NCBI GenBank assembly: GCA_021521415.1
Contig: JAIQDT010014332.1
Location: 162,001 to 226,000 of the forward strand
Reading direction: 5' to 3'
DNA from: Bidens hawaiensis
Lineage: Eukaryota > Streptophyta > Magnoliopsida > Asterales > Asteraceae
DNA: 64,000 nt
Part shown: positions 1 through 11,798 of the stretch, one piece after another
How the letters are laid out: each line of letters opens with the position of its first letter
Position numbering within the stretch: the first letter of the stretch is position 1
Notes under the pieces: generated by a model
Seen by the model: only the letters and a program-made list of their open reading frames with translations
What the model was told of the DNA's origin: nothing
Databases searched by the model: none
Made by a program: the position numbers and the translations under genes

Positions 1-3000
1 ACGACAGGTGGCTTGGTATCTATCTCAGTATGCTTACTTTTTGATTTCCCTTTCTTCACTGTTGATGAAGATTGTACTTTTGAGCGGGAATTTGGCTTTA
101 AAATAGTGCACTTGTCATTCTTGTGAGACTTAGGCTTCTTCCTCAATTCATTATCTTCCGGTACCAAATTAACCGAAGCTGTACTTTCATTTTGTATTTT
201 CATCTCACTCTTCACTGTAAAAGAAGCATCAAGCAGTTGAACTTGAAGTTGAACACTAGATGGCAATAGTCCCTCTGTATGCTCTGTTTTACATTCATGT
301 GTTGATGTGGCAGATTCAATAAGAATTGCATGATCATCATTTTTCTCACCCAAGGAATCTGAACTTTGATTGTTTTCCACATCATTTACAAAACTACTTT
401 CGGGATTCACTGTAACAGGGATTATATCATCCAACTTATTGTTAATGTTCACATAGAAGGTAACGGGTTCAATATATTCATCATCAGAATCACCCAAAAC
501 AACTGTTTCATCATTCAGTGGATCACCACCAATAACGCCCCGACACCTGGATGAGCCACATACACATTTTTTAGCAGCAGCCCCAAAAACCCGTACATAG
601 TTGTAATCAAATGTCAATTCTTCCCCCTGCATAAGTTAGTAAACGAATTAAACACATAAATAGGTGTCAAAAGTGACATTTTAATAATATCATGATACTA
701 AGTACATGATAAAAGATTTATATACCTTCTTAATATCCCTTAATGCAAATAGCCCAATGCAAACTTCTCCATTGACCATCCACTGGTAAGAAAAAGCACA
801 AAGTAGATGTCAATTTTGACAAATTAAACATATAAATGTAAGTATGAAGCTAAAAATTAACCAATGAGCATGTTGATTTTACAATTCAATAAAAACATTG
901 TAATAAATATTTTGTGATAGGTACTTATACAAACCTTTTCAGTGCGACAATTCGGTTCGCAGCTGTGATTTATAAATCGACCCAAATTTCCTTTAGCACA
1001 AGCATCTATTACCTGAAAAAAGAATAAAAAGTAAATAAAACTATAGATAAACTATGATGATGAAGTAAAAAGATTAAAAGCCGACAAACCTCACTGCCGT
1101 TCAATGTCATAAAATAGAAATGCTTATGACCTTTTGACGCATATTCATTTTGCCGGGCCTCATAAGCATGCATATCAAGCACCTACATAATCAGAATACA
1201 AAACAAAAGAATAAAATTAGAAACTTATATAATATATTAGACAATATACAACTATGGAATCGAACAAGTAGACAGGTTACCTCCCCGACATATTCGATAA
1301 GAAACCTTCCTTTGGGGATATCCTCTTGCAACTGAAGCCCGTGTCCCTTCTTTCCGGTCGGGAAACATTTCAGTTTAGAGTACTTGCGTTTCTGGAACTG
1401 TGGTTGTATAAAAAATGCAAGCTTTGTAACCTCTTTGTGAAAAAAAAGGTAATAAAAACCTAAAAATACAAAAGAAAATAAAACCTGTTGGTTTGAACAA
1501 AACTCTCCACAAGGGCATGTTCCTTTTACACATTCTATATTCAGCATCCTATTAAGGCATTCATCACGACACCCCATGCGACCATCTGTTGGTGGTTTGC
1601 AGTGGCAAACCATAACCTAACAAACATTGATGAGTAATACACGTATGTGTTAATCCATAAGTATTATTATAATCCATATTGCTTTAATCCGTAGGTATTA
1701 CTTTAACAATTACACAGCAACAGGTTGATTTTAAAAAAAGAAAGCGACTAACCTCGTCAATAGGTTGATTTTTACGATTGCGATGCAGAAACATGTTTGT
1801 CTTAATAAGCTTCCACGAGTGTTGTGGAGGATCTGCAACACAGTATAGACACTTTACTAAATAACTTATATTATAATTGTAATCATATGTTGTTTTTCTA
1901 ATCATACCTAACAAAAGAATTGTGTTATAAACTCAAAAAAAAAACTCTGTGTAATTTGACCTAAACAAAATACCAGTTTTGCCCAAACCATTTTGACCAA
2001 ACAAGACACCAATTTTGCCCAAAACCATTTTTACCCATTGCCTGACCCGCACATATTGCCACCTCTAACTGTATCAAGATCAAATGATGCTTATGGGCAT
2101 TCAAGCACGAAAATGAATAAGTACCACTAGACTGCTTTTGAGTCAACTGACTGGAATTCAGCCGAGTATTATTGCAAGCATCTTCATCACCAGATGCTTC
2201 AGATAATTCCAACTCCTCATTAATGTCAGCATTTGACATTTCTTGTGGAATTGAACAGTCTGCAAAAGCTTTATCCAGGTTGTCCCTACAAATCCTTCAT
2301 ATTACACCAGACAAAAACTATTAATGTCTGAAAAAAAAACTTATAAATCAAATTACATAGAAGAATTATAAATTAGTAAATTACCATCTGCATTCTTTTG
2401 ACTCAATAGCATCTGCAAGTACAGTTGATATACGTCTCCATTTATGACAATCATCACAACACACCCAAGCACTTTGTGGCACTATAGGGGTGTCGGATAA
2501 TGGTAAAATTGTGCTTCTAGAACCTTCTTCTAGTCCATCATTCATTTCTACAACATATAAACGAACCTTAAATCACTGTTAATGAATAAAAAATTAACAT
2601 ATAAAAAAATGTTAAATAAGAAAACAAAAAGGACCTGTTACTGGATGAGTTTCTGTATCAGTCCTCTCCTTAATATTTCCCTTAGCAGTTGACTTAGCTG
2701 GTGATGCTTTCGGAGGACCACTGAATCTGTTCTTTGAAGACTTTGACTTTGAACTTTTCTGAACATGTTGACTATTAGATCTTGACTCCATTGACTCAAT
2801 CCCAGCAATGGTAAGATCAGCTTTCATGACACTTTCAACCGTCAACATATCCATGGAAACCCTAACGTCGGTTTGATGAAATGATCCTTCAATTTGTTTT
2901 TCACATAATAAAGCATCATTAACAATTTCTGGACTAGGAATTCCACTTGCAACACCACAATCATCTGATTGATGAGAAACACAATCTTTTGAAGGAACCC

Positions 3001-3973
3001 TAATTTCTTCTGTAACATTTCCATTAACTTGAGTATCTGGAATCACATTAATAACTTCTGAATCTGGTGAAGTTTCAGGATCCCTTTCTGCAATGGGCAC
3101 GTCACTAACAGATGATTTCAATGATGCAGTCATTTTATCGAGATTCTCATCAGAAGCCCTAAAAACCTCTTTTTCAAAGCTTTCTTTTGCACCACTTTGT
3201 AAATTAGAAGCTTCTAAGTTAACATCCCTGTAACTTTCAAGATCTTTTTCCATATCAGGTATGGTATTAACTTGACAATTTTGAATAACCATTGGCCCTA
3301 GTTTAAGCTTTACAAGAAGGCCCTTGTGTACAGCTTTAGACTCGCTTTCTGAACTTTGTATGCGTTTACTATAAATACTCACAGGATCATTATTCCTCTT
3401 TCCTCCCCTATCGACCGTTCTACCCAATGCATCCATACTATTTTCGGCATTTTGCTTAAAAATTTCATCAATTTTACCTACAAATCCCCAAGCTGTAGGA
3501 CGCATAGATCTGACCATATTTCTTCTTTGCCCTCGTCCAATATCTGCGGAAAGTAAGTCCACCACTGGCTTCTTTCCAGAATTCCTTCTGCTTTTTCTTT
3601 CGGCCACTTTGGTATTACTTTTCTGCTTTGATGAACTCTTGCGAGTACTTTTTCGACTCGATGAACGTCTTCTACCTTCATTAACTTGATTTCCAATATC
3701 TTCTCCAGAAGGGTCTCTTAAATCAGAAGATTCAGTTAGCACAAAGGAGTTAAATGGATCAACAAGGGCCTCTGTATTGAAAGCATTCGGTTCATCCACA
3801 TTGTTACAAGGCTCATGCTCGAGCCCGGGCTCAATGTCTGTCAAGGCCTCACATGGTGCTAAATATGCTGATATATCACCAGCGAAAAAACTAGGCTCCA
3901 TGGTAGACACGAGGTCATTAAAGTCACACGAAGAGTACTGTTCCTTTTCAAAACCAGAACACTTATCGGCCAT
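1..3973 (-). CDS. ASHH2: Histone-lysine N-methyltransferase, ASHH2/SDG8/EFS type (3' end outside window)
   Basis: Nuclear SET-domain methyltransferase; the family methylates H3K36 in transcribed chromatin, and the Arabidopsis member controls flowering time and branching. I place ten coding exons on the minus strand: 3973-2635, 2547-2385, 2285-2125, 1832-1753, 1616-1485, 1397-1281, 1182-1090, 1012-935, 782-726 and 626 to beyond position 1. All nine introns are GT-AG and every junction keeps frame. Exon 1 is Ser/Lys-rich and unstructured. Exons 2-3 carry the CW zinc finger ([12 protein letters not shown]), exon 5 the AWS Cys cluster (VCHCKPP through CPCGEFCSN), and exons 6-10 the SET domain ([29 protein letters not shown]) and post-SET ([10 protein letters not shown]). 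CW-AWS-SET-postSET is the ASHH2 order. The start is the first ATG (MADKCSGF). The long C-terminal region is cut by the window. No stop or frameshift was seen. The family call is secure; the exon 3/4 border (phase-1 G|GTACTT) is the least certain. Confidence 0.93.
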
Positions 3974-4371
3974 CAACAACTCGTGCGTTATATAATGGCA
4001 AAATGGCTTTTACTGGTTCACGCACTACGAACCATCAGCTTGCTTCACAACGAGCATCACTATAAAAAAAATACATAGACGCGTCAGATAATAAATGTAA
4101 GCATATTTTCTTAATTAATGCATCGTTATATAGAATTTTGTACCAAGTTGACCATATAATACGATATCAGTATAATTATATGCGTCGATAAACATATATA
4201 CACATCAAAAAACTCATTGTATGGTAATAGATGCATCCTATATTTCATATATAGGCATATAGTTATATACAGACATATATGTATGTGCATCAGAAACACA
4301 GACAACATATATGTGTGCGCGCCAGGTATACATACACACACACACATATATAGGTTTAACTGTTTAGATTC

Positions 4372-4662
4372 TTTTGAGAACTCGTACGGGTTGTGAGAAC
4401 TCGAAGGAACTCCGTTGTTTTTTTAAATTTTTTTCCATATGTATTATTATGAAACTTACATTTACTAACATAATTTTATTTTTTTTACACGAGTCAACTA
4501 CTAAAGCATGTGTAGCATTTACAGTTCGCCGCAGATGCTTTCAATAGTGGACTCGTGTAAAAATAATTAAAATATTTTTAGTAAATGTAACTTCCATATA
4601 AAAACAAAAATTTGTTAAATAAAGTTCCTTCTAGTTCTCACAACTCACGGGAGTTCACAAAA
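4372..4662. mobile_element. Foldback (near-palindromic) MITE in ASHH2 leader intron
   Basis: About 290 bp that fold back on themselves. The left end (TTGAGAACTCG, GGGTTGTGAGAACTCGAAGG) is the imperfect reverse complement of the right end (CCTTCTAGTTCTCACAAC, GGGAGTTCAC). The inner parts also pair: ACACGAGTC with AATAGTGGACTCGTGT. CA/TA microsatellites flank both sides (about 4330-4352 and 4666-4691), so no clean target duplication can be read. No coding capacity. Its superfamily is not assigned; a Mutator-like MITE is possible. Confidence 0.7.
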
Positions 4663-4970
4663 TACACACACACACACATATATATATATAGATGATGAAA
4701 TTTGTAGGTTTTAGGTCTACTGTTGATGAAATTAACTCATCATCCTGCAATTAGAACAAAGTGAAAATCAAGTACACGAAGTAATTGCATCGCAATGTTC
4801 GTATCAATGACGCAATTCAAAGGCAGAAAGGAATGAATTAATCGCAATCGAAAGAAACCCTAGAAATCAAACCCTAACCGATTGACTGCATTTGGTGGTC
4901 AATGCCGTACAGAATTATAATAATAATTCAATAAACATACATACATACATATATACACACCGACCGACAG

Positions 4971-4992
4971 AATAATAATAATAATAATAATA
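4971..4992. repeat. (AAT)n microsatellite
   Basis: Seven AAT units in the presumed ASHH2 leader region. Confidence 0.9.
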
Positions 4993-5082
4993 GGTTGGAA
5001 TCGGTGAAAGCAAAATCATACCTGAAGATGAATGAGAATTTGGGGGTTGAATTTGTATGTAGAGAGAGAAAGAGAATAACAC

Positions 5083-5117
5083 GTTTTGTTTTGTTTTGTT
5101 TTGTTTTGTTTTGTTTA
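5083..5117. repeat. (GTTTT)n microsatellite
   Basis: Seven GTTTT units in the presumed ASHH2 5' UTR or core promoter. On the gene strand they read as an A/C-rich tract. Confidence 0.9.
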
Positions 5118-5179
5118 ATTTGGGGGAAAAGAAAGAAACTGAGAAGAAAGGTATGCGACCCACCCTGAAGCGATGCTTA

Positions 5180-5913
5180 GAGCATTCTTATCCCCTCCAT
5201 CGTCTTTATCCCTGTAGTTTAACAAAAAAATCACTAATTTTTAAAATTTACCTTTCATTTTAGAAAACACCTCACATCCTATCCTCTAAATCTATCTCTA
5301 TATTATTTTTTTGTTAATTTTTCTCTTTCTACTCACTTACAATATTAACTACTTGCTATTTTGTCATATTATATTCTTCTTTTAAAAAGTTTCTAAATAT
5401 TTAGAAAAATCGAATTAAACATTAAACGAACCAAAGCTCGGCTCAAACTCGTGAAGTATTCTTAACCAAACATTATAATCAATATATGGGTTTAAAATGA
5501 TATAAGCTATCTATTTATAATTTATAGTAGTCTAAATTTCCATTTATACACTATATAACTGATAAAAAAATATGGAAGTTATATACAAGTGAAAATGGCA
5601 ACTGACTATGTTTTAACGATAAAAAAAAGGAAAAACAAGTTTGACTATTGAACATCTAGAGAAGCATTACAAAAGCATTAATCAGTCAAACAAAAAGATT
5701 AACAAAAGCAATAAATTGTTGGTCGGGCCGGGTCGTATCCGTTGCACACTCCTAACACATTACAAGCAAATGACCCAAATAAATGCAAATTAAAACAAAA
5801 GTTGAGCTAATAAGTTATGTTCTTACATAAATAATTCTAATGATCATCACATAGCATGCTTCTAACTCAAACCAATAACATTCACGAAATAATAAAATAT
5901 AACGCGATATCGT
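5180..5913. other. Harbinger 3' non-coding end
   Basis: AT-rich DNA between the transposase stop and the left TIR. No ORF, RNA gene or further repeat was recognised. Confidence 0.6.
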
Positions 5914-6319
5914 TTATTGTTGAGAATAGAGTAGCCATTGATGTTCAACTAGATCTTCTTGAAGTTGATGATGAGCCGAGTTATCTCTAATACGAAGATG
6001 ATGTTCAATGAAGTCCATAAACTCACATGTATGAGTGCGCGACAATTCAGGGAGATCATCATCAAGTTGATCATACTCCATATTAAGATCGTCACCATCA
6101 TCACGTTCATCTTCAATGATCATATTATGAAGAATAACACATGCTTTCATTATATTTGTTAGCACACTCACTTTGAACATTCGTGAAGGTCCTCGAATGA
6201 TTGCAAATCGTTGTTGAAGTACTCCAAACGCTCGCTCGACATCTTTTCTTACAGATTCTTGTGCTTTTGCGAAATGTTTGTGCTTGTTCCCTCTTGGTGC
6301 TGGAATCGTCTTTACAAAA
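5914..6319 (-). pseudogene. Harbinger transposase, C-terminal part
   Basis: Continuation of the transposase interrupted at 29503. It carries the third catalytic residue (Glu in RKDVERAFGVLQ), then QRFAIIRGPSRMF, the conserved ACVILHNMIIEDER block and an acidic/His-rich tail. The frame is open from the Copia border at 6319 to the stop at 5914, so this half is intact in itself. It is separated from its N-terminal half by 23 kb of nested elements. Confidence 0.88.
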
Positions 6320-6744
6320 TGTAGGTTCCCAGCCGGATCTACACAGAATATCTCGTTCTACGTAGGTGCGGAATCCCTACGTAATACGTTACGAGCGTAG
6401 AAGACGATATACGTTAACACAATCGAACACACGTTACAATAAGCAAAGACTCGTTATATTGCAACCGTAAACACGTGATATCAATCACAAATACTGGACT
6501 CGTAAACTCGATACAATGATAACTCTCATACTTTACTGATTACTTAACCAGCCGTAATCTAATGCTATATAACCACGACAATTTCGCCTGGCATGTTCAG
6601 GCGAAGTTGTCACTAACTTCGCTTATCTAACAAGTTCGCCTATATCAGCGAACTTGTTAGCTAACTTTGCTTAATACACAATACTAATCCAAACGACTCG
6701 ATTACAGACACTAGACACTGAACTACTGACATCATGTACCAACA
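6320..6744 (-). repeat. Copia 3' LTR
   Basis: 425 bp, bounded by TGTAGG at the window-left end and CCAACA at the right end. It pairs with 29073-29497. Two hairpins built from the AACTTCGC/GCGAAGTT motif lie at about 6586-6670. Several differences from the partner LTR are C/T changes, partly at CpG. Confidence 0.95.
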
Positions 6745-6757
6745 GACTCCCCCTTGG
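6745..6757 (-). other. Copia polypurine tract
   Basis: CCAAGGGGGAGTC on the minus strand abuts the 3' LTR and is the expected plus-strand primer site. Confidence 0.88.
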
Positions 6758-6824
6758 CAGTAGCTTCATATCTTTAGCTTCAAACACGTGTCTTGTAATC
6801 TTCAACAATCTTGCATCTTCATCT

Positions 6825-9716
6825 TTAAGCATGCACTCCTTCTCGTACACATACCGAAACAACTCTTTGATATTTCCTCGCTTCGTCTTTCCAAGCAGGA
6901 ATATAGAATATCTTCTTCTCATTCAGCATCTGCAGATCAGCTTGAGACAAGTTCACTAGATGCATCGGATCATAAACTCTCAGCAGCTCTTGTTCATCTT
7001 CGTCCTCCATTACTGCTTCAGCTGTTTCACAATCTACATACCACCACTTCAGATATTTCAGCACATCCTTGGCATTTGTTTCATCGGCACTTCTTTTAAA
7101 CACCGGATCGGCTTATACTTCATGATCATCCAAGGCTTGCCATCTGCTCTCAATCCTCTATCTTTGTCTTCGATAAGTTTTCCCTTTTGTGGTTTCAACA
7201 GCTCGAACTTCTTCTCTTTTATACTTTCCTTCCAAACAATCTTCCCAATGACTCTAGCCATATTATCATCACTTCTGTTTATTAACCCCAATCTGGCTAA
7301 GTCTTTCACTTCACACTCAGGCAAAGTATTCAATGATCTCAACATCCTTTTGAAGTACTGAACACGATCATATCTTTTAATCACGAAGAGCCTCAACTGC
7401 TCATCATATATCCAACAAATAATCCCCTTTTTGGCTTCAGCATAGCCTCTAATGTTGTAACTCTTCTTAAACATAGTAGGGACCGCCGGTTTCTTCGTTT
7501 CTACAAACCACCGAGCATAGCCTTCTTTCCATCTAGGCTGCTCTTCCCATTCTGTCTCATCATTTCCAATCTCTTGACTCATATCTGCCTTATCGACTTC
7601 CGGAATCTCATGCTCCACATTCTCTTCTACTATCTCTCCCTCTTCTATCTCATAATCAATAACTATCTCTGCACCAATCTTCTCTATCTCTTCAACTGGT
7701 AACACATCATCATCACCTATCAACTCATCATCCATCTCCTCAACGTCCACTATCACCACATCATCACCACCAGCTGCACTTGTCGACTCCCCCTGAGATG
7801 TGGAAGTCCCAAGAGCTTGTTCAGTTCTTGGCAACTCTCCACCTGCACCTTTCGATGCATTGGGATCATCGTCTCTATCATTTCGCTTGTTAGTCCTCAA
7901 CTCATCGCCTTTACAGCTCGTCTCCCCCTGAGATGCCAAGAACTCCTTCAACGCATCAATGATTTTGCCATGTTCTACCAGCAGGGACGACTATATCTGA
8001 TTCTCTGCAACGAGGCGTTGGATAGCATGGGTCTGGATAAGATTCACCCTTGATTGTTCTGCCACGACCCGTTCAAGTGCTGCTATTCTTTCAGAGTCTG
8101 ATAAGGTTGCATCGAAATCAAACCTCAGATGAGATATATCTTGAGTGTACTGAGGAGGGATTTCTAATGTAACCGGGACCTCAGAAGTAGGCGTAAACGT
8201 AACCGCAGGTGGCAACGTAACTGGTAATCCTGCAGTTGCTACAACCGTCGACTCAATAAATCGTGCCACGACCTCCGTTGGAGTAAGAGTTGGAGGTGGC
8301 AACGATACAATCTCAGGAGCCGAAAGTTGGAATGTAGTGGGTGGGAGGTCGAATGCTGATGAGGTAGCCACCACGGGAACATCCGTAGCGCTTGGCCTTG
8401 TAACTTGTAATGATGAAGGGACCATTGTCATACCGGACAGTGCGGGTGGGGTGAAACGTACCACCCTCGAGCTCTCACCAGCTCCCGATCCTGCACCTGC
8501 CTGTTCCCTTCTTGATCTACGAATCAATTGTTGAACTTCTTCCTCATAATCTGACTCGCTGTCATCATCAGTTTTTTTTCTTTTCCCATGAATACGTTCT
8601 TGATTTACCCAAAAATCGTCTCGCTACATTCACATCATTATCAGAATCAGAGTCAGCTACCGTTGTAGCTGCCCTAGTCACGTTCACACTCGAGACTTGT
8701 ACAATCGAGACTTGTACATCTTCCTCAGGGTCAACCCTCTCCATGTCAAAGAAGCCTTGACCGCCAAACGCGGCATCAAGGTCTACGTTCTCCTCCGGTG
8801 ACACAACAGGAGCAGCAGGTATAGCTTGAGGTGCTCCAGCCTGTTGTGGTGCCGGGTCCCGAAACTCATCCCCACGAGCAGGCACATACTCCGGGTTGAT
8901 CAAGTACCCAAATAGTGGAGTATGTCGAGGACGGAGCTCAGGTTTGCTCCTCGCACTGGAAGATCTGCATTGGGCGAAGATTCTTTTACTCACACTTTCT
9001 ACATATCTGATTGGGCGGCGCTGAGGTAGCGTGGGAGCAACATGATTCAAGATCATTTGGAGAAATCTTGGATACATGAGAAATCTCTCACGCGCCACCG
9101 CTCTTCTTTGTCGATCTATCTCATAGAAGACCATCTGACTAAAGTTGTAACGCTTATTATAAGTCAGAGCAGTCATCGCCGACTGCATGGTCGCGCCCAT
9201 CCCATCAGTGCCCGCCTTTCTCCCTGACATGCACACGATCATGACATGCATGAGAAAGCGCCACTGGTCAAGCAAGAACCCCTTCCTTCTCTGAGTATCT
9301 CCCAAGGGACCAGAGTATCCCATCCTCAGAAACGCTCCATCTCGGAAAGGAGCCACAAAATCTGTCGGGTCATCCCTCGTCTCATCTCCAAACCGTAAAG
9401 CCGCCCGGATCTGTTCAGATGAGAACTGAACAATCTGATTGTTAACCGTTGCACGCATCACCGGGGGCTCGACTCGACAGTCATATTCCACGGTCTGCCA
9501 AAAATCCTCGATGTTTGGCAAGGATATCGGCAGAGTTGTGGTAATCGCGTGGAATATACGCGAGCGGAGTAAGAACGTGATGATCTCGCGGAAATCATCA
9601 ACAACACTCGCGTCCGGGTCTAATGTTATGTACATGTTATGACCCGGGAAAAACTGTCTTTGGTTGTCTCCTCCATCATCACAGCCTGCACCACCTGCTC
9701 CAGCTACAGCAGCCAT
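6825..9716 (-). pseudogene. Copia third (env-like position) ORF, about 960 codons, broken
   Basis: Extra ORF downstream of RNase H, the place where Sireviruses carry an 'env-like' gene. Part 1 (9716-8568) is 382 aa: a folded-looking domain (VVDDFREIITFLLRSRIF; PNIEDFWQTVEYDCRVE; FSSEQIRAALRFGDE; DQWRFLMHVMIVCMSGRK) and then a Pro/Ala tail. After a frameshift in an A-run near 8575 comes a Pro/Thr/Val-rich segment with a short coiled coil (SERIAALERVVAEQ), a nonsense codon at 7991-7993, an acidic linker (about 7600-7760), and a second globular domain (WFVETKKPAVP; FVIKRYDRVQYFKRM). A frameshift near 7060-7100 leads to a last segment (KWWYVDCETAEAVM; PMHLVNLSQADL). No signal peptide or clear membrane segment was found, so 'env' is positional only. 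Function unknown. Confidence 0.72.
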
Positions 9717-11798
9717 ATCTGCATCAAACAGACTAAGTTAGATAAAACGTCAAGGCAAATCACAAGTTCGCCTATTACCATGAGCGAAGTTGTGATTAAT
9801 TCTGTATACGCGAAGTTAGAGGTGGGGCGAAGTTGGGAACAACTTCGCCTCAACTTGAACTTCGCCGGATAACAGTTAAGTAAAAAGGTCCAGGCGAAGT
9901 TAATGATAACTTCGCCTAACTACAACATCGCCTCAAATACTGTTACATAATAAATTATCAGGCGAAGTTAAACCTCAGGCGAAGTTAAGAATAACTTCGC
10001 CTAACCTGTAAGTTCGCCTGAATATGAATCGGCAACAGTTAGGTTTTCGAATCGACGTGTAGTTGGTGAATTTGGAGATTGAGGACTTCGTAAAACATGT
10101 TTTTATGAAGTTCTAGACGATCAATATGATTACGACCACGTAATAACAAGTTTGAAAATCGGGTATTGGGTTTTCGAATAAGCGAGGTCGAGAATCGGGT
10201 CGAAACGACCGATGATTCACGGCAATAACATGGATTATACGATACTATAACCCTACACACCTTTAGATCGAGTTAAAACTGAGAAAGTGTAACACAGATG
10301 AATCGAGATCGATAAGTTCGCTGTAGGTTTCAGTGAGATAAGTTCGCTTAGGGTTTTGAAATAATGAACAGTTTGACCATTGAAATTTCTTTATATAGGG
10401 TCAAAATTATACAGGCGAAGTTGTGGATAACTTCGCCTATTGCAGGCGAAGTTATGGATAACTTCGCAGGTATTAAAATTTTCAAAACAAACCCTATAAT
10501 TTGAACAATTTGCAATTAAGTTTGAAAACATCCTTTAAAGAGTTAAATGATACGATCAAGACCAAGTAACCAGGTATAAAATCAAACAATTACATAAGTA
10601 GAAAAATATTTTAACGATAAAGTACACGGGATCAAATTTCAGTCTCGACAAGGACTACCATGTTTTAGAAAAGATCCGAACAGGAATCATACTAATTAAG
10701 TGACCGTCACACAGATCCGTGTTCAGCTGTATTATGACATAAAGAAACAGGTTGTAAGCAGGTAAATAACTTAAAATGGTTTTCATCGTTTCTGTGATAC
10801 GGGTTAGGTTCAATTAAGTTCAAAACTTAAATGGGCAACAACTCAGAGATTATGATGCCTCCTATCTATTGTCACAGCGTATTTGACTTTCCCCAAGTCA
10901 CCCCCAGTTGACCTCGACCCGTAGTGTCTGATTAAATAGTAATTACTCTTCGATCTTCAGACTCTTCTTCCCGTTATCTATCTTGCATCTTGATTGAGAA
11001 GTCTTATCATTATGAACTCTAGAATGTCTCAATAACACACACATTTTTTTTTTAAGTATTTACACAACTTCAGAAAAACTACTGCAAGTCCCGAATCTGG
11101 ATCACTGCAGTATCTTGACACGCTATCTTCACGGGAATTAGAACACTCACGGGCTCGTGTATGACTGGGTAATCGCTTTTCTGCCTATCATTCGGAAAGA
11201 TATATATGGAGACATACACAACTCGTAAGGAGTTTCCAAGTAAAATCGAGTAGATTTAGTTAGTATCACTTCTACTTTTACGCACCATAAAAAGATTACC
11301 ATGACATACAATGACTGTTCTAAAGTCTTTTAGGCCTAATAACTTCACTAGTTAAGCACACAGAATCAGTATATCTATCACTTTCTAAGGTTGGATCAAT
11401 TTTCTGTTAAACATAGTGAAGGAACTTCTTACGAAGTAGTAGACTTGAAAATTAATTTCATCTCCCAGAAAAAAAAAATTTAAGTTCTATCGCCCCGATC
11501 AAGTCAAAGTCTTCAGGTAAACGGCTATCCTGAAGATCCAATGGATCAGCTGGACCGACCACAAACGAGTATGTGTCCTTCTAACTAAGTTTGAACGACT
11601 AATTTTCAACAAAAGAATAAAAACTCATCATAAACCGCTCCGGTCACTTTCAGTCATCTGGTTAATGGCTATCCTCAGAGTCTACACGTAGAAATGAGGA
11701 CCAAACATATCCGAAGATATGTCCTTCAAACTGAGGCAACCGACATAATTCTAAGCGATAGTGACACATTTTTTTTTAAACAAAGTCATAAAACACGG
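9717..11798 (-). other. Copia spacer between pol and third ORF
   Basis: About 2 kb without coding sequence. Two stretches (9760-10020 and 10330-10470) are packed with GCGAAGTT/AACTTCGC inverted pairs, for example GGCGAAGTTGTGG then AACTTCGCC near 10413. The part from 10500 to 11798 shows nothing recognisable. An internal spacer of this size before the extra ORF implies separate expression, perhaps from a spliced or internally started mRNA (inference). Confidence 0.7.

Larger units (their letters stand above)
3974..5179 (-). promoter_or_regulatory. Presumed ASHH2 5' UTR, leader intron and proximal promoter remnant
   Basis: Non-coding stretch between the ASHH2 start codon and the Harbinger terminal repeat. 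Reading the minus strand, CTTCAG|GTATG at about 5022 looks like a donor after a purine-rich leader exon (about 5022-5165). AG acceptors near 4057 and 4740 could join it to the coding exon. Microsatellites and a foldback element fill the presumed intron. The old upstream promoter would lie beyond 30946, because the transposon starts at 5180. The exon limits here are inference; no transcript evidence is available. Confidence 0.45.

Noticed and set aside
6671..6922. Separate 83-codon ORF at the Copia 3' end
   Set aside because: It runs from the end of the third ORF through the PPT into the LTR; it is a frameshifted tail, not a gene.
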